Assembly (NCBI GenBank): GCA_943787485.1
Contig: CALSMP010000006.1
Coordinates: 62,001 to 126,000, forward strand
Origin: an uncultured Luminiphilus sp.
GTDB lineage: Bacteria > Pseudomonadota > Gammaproteobacteria > Pseudomonadales > Halieaceae
DNA length: 64,000 nt
Reading direction: 5' to 3'
The notes below the pieces were generated by a model. It was not told the origin of the DNA. It searched no databases and saw only the letters and a program-made list of their open reading frames with translations. Shown piece after piece: positions 60,747-64,000 of this stretch. Each line of letters starts with the position of its first letter. Within the stretch, counting starts at the first letter, position 1. A program made the translations under genes and the position numbers.

Positions 60747-61793
60747 ATGCTTCGAGGGGTGCTGGCCTTCACAGTCCTGTTCGGCTTAACCACCGGCACT
60801 CTTGCGCACGCCGATGAGCTTTCGCTGAGGCCTGATGTGCCTCTTTCTTATGTGGTTAAAAAGGGCGACACCCTCTGGGATATCAGTGACCTTTACCTCA
60901 AAGAGCCTTGGCGCTGGCCTGAGCTATGGGATAACAACCCCCAGGTTGATAATCCGCATCTTATATATCCTGGAGACGAGTTGGCATTGCGTTGGGATAA
61001 TGGTGTGCCCCGCTTGGGTCTCGTCAGACGTAGTGATGTCAAACTGACACCCGAACTACGAAGCGAGCCTCTTGACACAGCAATCCCACCCATTCCTCGT
61101 GGTCAAATAGACCCCTTCTTGCGCGAAAACAAAGTGTTGGTGCCGAGCCAGCTTGACACACTTGCGTATGTGATCGCGGGTGACGCGGGTCGGATTATCA
61201 GTGCTCTAGGGGATCGCATTTTTGTTCGCGGCAGCCTGGAGCCAGAGGATAAGGCATTCAATATTTTACGTCAGGGAGATGTGATCGCTGACCCCGTGAC
61301 GGGGGAAGTGCTGGGAGTTATAGCTAGCGACATCGGAAGTGCGTCACGTCTTAGTATGGATTCACAGGCGGCGGGTAATGCGGACGTTGAAGAGCTTGAA
61401 GTGACCCGAATGGCGGAAGAGGTCAGGATTGGTGATCGACTGTTGCCCCTTGAAGAGGGCGTTTTGGACGCCTATTTTCAGCCCAAGGCTCCGAGTGTTG
61501 CCGTTGAGGGCGCGTATATGATCGGTGTTGCGTCCGGCGTGACGCAAATTGGCCAGATGAACATTGTGACGGTGAACCGCGGAGACCGTGAGGGCCTCGA
61601 GGTGGGTGATGTTCTGGCTATTTACCAAACGGGCCAGGTTGTCGAGGATCCCGTTACCCGGGAGATGGTTGCGCTCCCCGATGTGCGGGCCGGAGTGCTC
61701 ATGATTTTCGCGGTCTACGAGAAGGCGAGTTTCGGCCTGGTGCTCACAGCCAGCCGACCGCTTGCGGTCGGCGACAAACTCAAAAACCCCTAA
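60747..61793 (+). CDS. LysM domain cell-wall-associated protein
   Basis: Secreted protein of 348 residues from ATG 60747. The N-terminus is a signal peptide (LRGVLAFTVLFGLTTGTLA), followed by a LysM domain (SYVVKKGDTLWDISDLYLKEPWRWPELWDNNP...DNPHLIYPGDELAL), which binds peptidoglycan. The rest is a beta-rich domain with no catalytic motif. Start is uncertain: alternatives are ATG 60675 and GTG 60564, the latter with the best ribosome site but a 60-residue leader. It is the LysM gene found between def and dprA in Pseudomonas. The domain is certain; the function is not. Confidence 0.85.
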   Translation: MLRGVLAFTVLFGLTTGTLAHADELSLRPDVPLSYVVKKGDTLWDISDLYLKEPWRWPELWDNNPQVDNPHLIYPGDELALRWDNGVPRLGLVRRSDVKLTPELRSEPLDTAIPPIPRGQIDPFLRENKVLVPSQLDTLAYVIAGDAGRIISALGDRIFVRGSLEPEDKAFNILRQGDVIADPVTGEVLGVIASDIGSASRLSMDSQAAGNADVEELEVTRMAEEVRIGDRLLPLEEGVLDAYFQPKAPSVAVEGAYMIGVASGVTQIGQMNIVTVNRGDREGLEVGDVLAIYQTGQVVEDPVTREMVALPDVRAGVLMIFAVYEKASFGLVLTASRPLAVGDKLKNP

Positions 61794-61855
61794 CAGGATG
61801 TTGATAGCCGTTACCTTCTGAAGCGGCGCGGTCTCAGTGCTCACGGAGGAGCCAA

Positions 61856-63040
61856 TTGCCGTATTTTCTTGGACAGTGTCCGGTGGCGGATAGTCGCTGG
61901 TTTCGATTCCTGCAATCCCCGTTGCTCAATCACGAGGCGCGCCGTTGGCTGCTCAGAAACGGCGTTGATCCGGCAACCCCCCAAACCTTAAAAAGCGTTG
62001 AAGCCGATCCCGGTTCAACCACACAAACAGCGGTTTTACGTGATCTTTTTCAGGAGCTGCAGCGCCCAGGCGCCATTCCTGCGCCGAACCCTGACCCGTT
62101 GGTTCGGCTTTGTTCGCTGGGTGAACCCGATTATCCGCCGCTCCTCGCAGAACTAGCCGATGCCCCGCCAGCTCTTTTTTGTCGCGGTCGGTTTTCAAGC
62201 CTGTCGAGGCCAGGAATTGCTATTGTGGGGACGCGTCACCCTTCTATCGCCGGCACCAAGATTGCGAGGACTTTGGCCGCGGAGCTAGTGCAAGCCGGTT
62301 TTTGCGTTGTCAGTGGCTTAGCGCAAGGGATTGATACAGCGGCGCACCAAGGCGCTGCGGACGCAGGGGGGCCGACAGTTGCGATCATGGCTACCGGGTA
62401 TGACCGGATTTACCCTCGCCGCAACCAGAGGCTCGCTGCGGAAATTCAACGTAACGGGCTTTTGATGACGGAGTTTTGTGCCGGTGCCGCTCCCCACCGG
62501 TGGCACTTTCCCCGGAGGAATCGAACACTTTCCGGGTTGGCGCTGGCGACGGTCGTCGTCGAGGCGGGTCGACCCAGCGGCACATTGATTACTGCAGCAG
62601 CAGCGGGGGAGCAGGGTCGGACCGTATTTGCCTTTCCTTGGTCAGTGCAGCATCCGGGCGGCCAAGGGTGCCTGCATTTGCTGAAACAAGGCGCGACGCT
62701 TGTTACCTCAGCCCGGGACGTGGTCGAGCAGCTGTCCAGCAGCCTGCGTGCTTGGTACGAGCTCACCTCTTTTCCGCCGCTAGGTGAGTCGGAAGGTGGA
62801 AGTGAGTGTCTCGAGGAGCCAGGCACGACCGTATTGCTGCCTGAGCACAAAGGGTTGGCACGTGACGCCCAAGATCTTTTGGTGGCCCTTGGTGACTCCG
62901 CACTGGATATAGCATCACTGTGCCAAGAGCGCGGAATGGAGCTCCCCCATATGATGATCTTGCTCACGCAGCTTGAGGTTGCAGGCCATGTCGAGCAGAC
63001 TGCGCATGGTTTTTGGCGCGCAAGGGGCGCGGGTACGTGA
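61856..63040 (+). CDS. dprA: DNA processing protein DprA
   Basis: Single-strand DNA-binding protein that loads RecA during transformation. It has 394 residues. The Rossmann-like DprA domain has GIAIVGTRHPS, VVSGLAQGIDTAAHQGA, TVAIMATGYDRIYPRRNQRLA and RPSGTLITAAAAGEQGRTVFAFPWSV. A winged-helix C-terminal domain follows. The TTG start is decided by GGAGGA five bases upstream. Its TGA overlaps the tsaC GTG. Confidence 0.92.
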   Translation: MPYFLGQCPVADSRWFRFLQSPLLNHEARRWLLRNGVDPATPQTLKSVEADPGSTTQTAVLRDLFQELQRPGAIPAPNPDPLVRLCSLGEPDYPPLLAELADAPPALFCRGRFSSLSRPGIAIVGTRHPSIAGTKIARTLAAELVQAGFCVVSGLAQGIDTAAHQGAADAGGPTVAIMATGYDRIYPRRNQRLAAEIQRNGLLMTEFCAGAAPHRWHFPRRNRTLSGLALATVVVEAGRPSGTLITAAAAGEQGRTVFAFPWSVQHPGGQGCLHLLKQGATLVTSARDVVEQLSSSLRAWYELTSFPPLGESEGGSECLEEPGTTVLLPEHKGLARDAQDLLVALGDSALDIASLCQERGMELPHMMILLTQLEVAGHVEQTAHGFWRARGAGT

Positions 63041-63588
63041 GTAAATTCAGGACGCAGACATTATCAGCTTTTGTGACAGCGGGGGAGGTCGTGGCGTGCC
63101 CTGCTGAGGCGGTGTGGGGGCTTTCTTGTGACCCCTTTTCGGAGTCGGCTGTCGAGGCGCTACTGGCAATGAAGGGGCGCGCGGTCAACAAGGGGTTAAT
63201 TGTTGTCGCCGCCGATGTCGGTATGTTGGGCACCGTCTTTACGTCGCTATCAGCGTCTGAGCGCAACGAGGTGATGTTGAGTTGGCCCGGCAACAACACG
63301 TGGGTATTGCCAAACCAGGGTTATTTCCCCGCATGGATTACGGGTGACAGTGGTTATGTTGCGGTTCGCCTAACCGCATCCCCTGCGCTTCGCGCATTGA
63401 GCGCTACGGTTGACGGACCCCTTGTTTCCACCTCAGCCAACCCAGCGGGTGCACTGCCTGCGCGTCATGGGTTTCAAGTCGTGAATTATTTTGGCCCCGG
63501 TTTGCCTCGGGCTGTGGGGCAGGTTGATCTTCACGGGCGCCCTTCCACCATCCGCCAGATTGGATCTGATGAGATAATTCGGGCTTAA
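63037..63588 (+). CDS. tsaC: L-threonylcarbamoyladenylate synthase TsaC (YrdC family)
   Basis: Makes threonylcarbamoyl-AMP for the t6A modification at tRNA position 37. It has 183 residues (E. coli 190). The N-terminal VVACPAEAVWGLSCDPF and AMKGRAVNKGLIVVAA supply the substrate pocket, and STSANPAGALPAR is the conserved ending. GTG 63037 overlaps dprA's stop (GTGA) and matches the family start. Extended TTG start at 63013 is not conserved. Confidence 0.93.
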   Translation: MSKFRTQTLSAFVTAGEVVACPAEAVWGLSCDPFSESAVEALLAMKGRAVNKGLIVVAADVGMLGTVFTSLSASERNEVMLSWPGNNTWVLPNQGYFPAWITGDSGYVAVRLTASPALRALSATVDGPLVSTSANPAGALPARHGFQVVNYFGPGLPRAVGQVDLHGRPSTIRQIGSDEIIRA

Positions 63589-63608
63589 TTCGTCCCAATC
63601 TGAAATAA

Positions 63609-64000
<392 letters not shown>

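Overview
The window is a stretch of core chromosome from a gammaproteobacterium, spanning its replication origin. The gene order is the one found in Pseudomonas and its marine relatives: argB, slmA, pyrE, crc, rph, yicC, gmk, rpoZ, spoT, ridA, recG, ubiA; then glmUS, the atp operon, parAB, rsmG, mnmG, mnmE, yidC, yidD, rnpA and rpmH; then dnaA, dnaN, recF and gyrB; then glyQS, trkAH, rsmB, fmt, def, a LysM gene, dprA, tsaC and hemF. A TRAP transporter and a YciA-type thioesterase inside an otherwise conserved order suggest a marine heterotroph, perhaps of the Cellvibrionales/Halieaceae type. That placement is inference.

Layout. 1-12.7 kb: end of argB, slmA, pyrE with a DUF4124 gene, a Crc-like gene, rph, yicC, gmk, rpoZ, spoT, ridA, a YeeZ-like epimerase, recG and ubiA. 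12.8-22.4 kb is the most variable part: a COG3146 acyltransferase-like gene, yaaA, TRAP permease genes dctQM, a thioesterase, a TRAP binding protein on the opposite strand, uvrD, a tandem SPOR-domain membrane protein and a small secreted protein. 22.4-41.6 kb: every gene from glmS to rpmH reads leftward. 41.6-42.2 kb: rpmH-dnaA gap with two exact DnaA boxes, the best oriC candidate. 42.2-48.4 kb: dnaA, dnaN, recF and gyrB read rightward, away from that gap. 48.5-64 kb: rmuC, glyQS, an LpxL-family acyltransferase, djlA, trkAH, rsmB, fmt, def, LysM gene, dprA, tsaC and the start of hemF.

The genes form an origin-proximal set. DnaA starts replication and DnaN clamps the polymerase. ParA and ParB segregate the origin, and two exact 16-base parS palindromes lie inside recF about 12 kb from parAB. 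MnmE and MnmG modify tRNA, YidC and YidD insert membrane proteins, and the atp operon encodes the F1Fo ATP synthase behind its own promoter.

Six genes carry a single-base frameshift, all between 13.0 and 30.2 kb: the COG3146 gene, the SPOR gene, uvrD, atpD, atpA and atpH. Three are ATP synthase subunits, and four of the six lie in a run of G. Removing or adding one base restores a family-length protein in each. Sequencing or assembly error is the likeliest cause, so they are annotated as whole genes.

I found no CRISPR array, insertion sequence, prophage, tRNA or rRNA gene, and no clearly new multi-gene system. The best leads are the parS pair in recF, the tandem-SPOR protein, a Crc homologue with an even more eroded active site than Pseudomonas Crc, a possible second origin-like region between mnmG and mnmE, and alternative pairing at the terminator near 22.35 kb.
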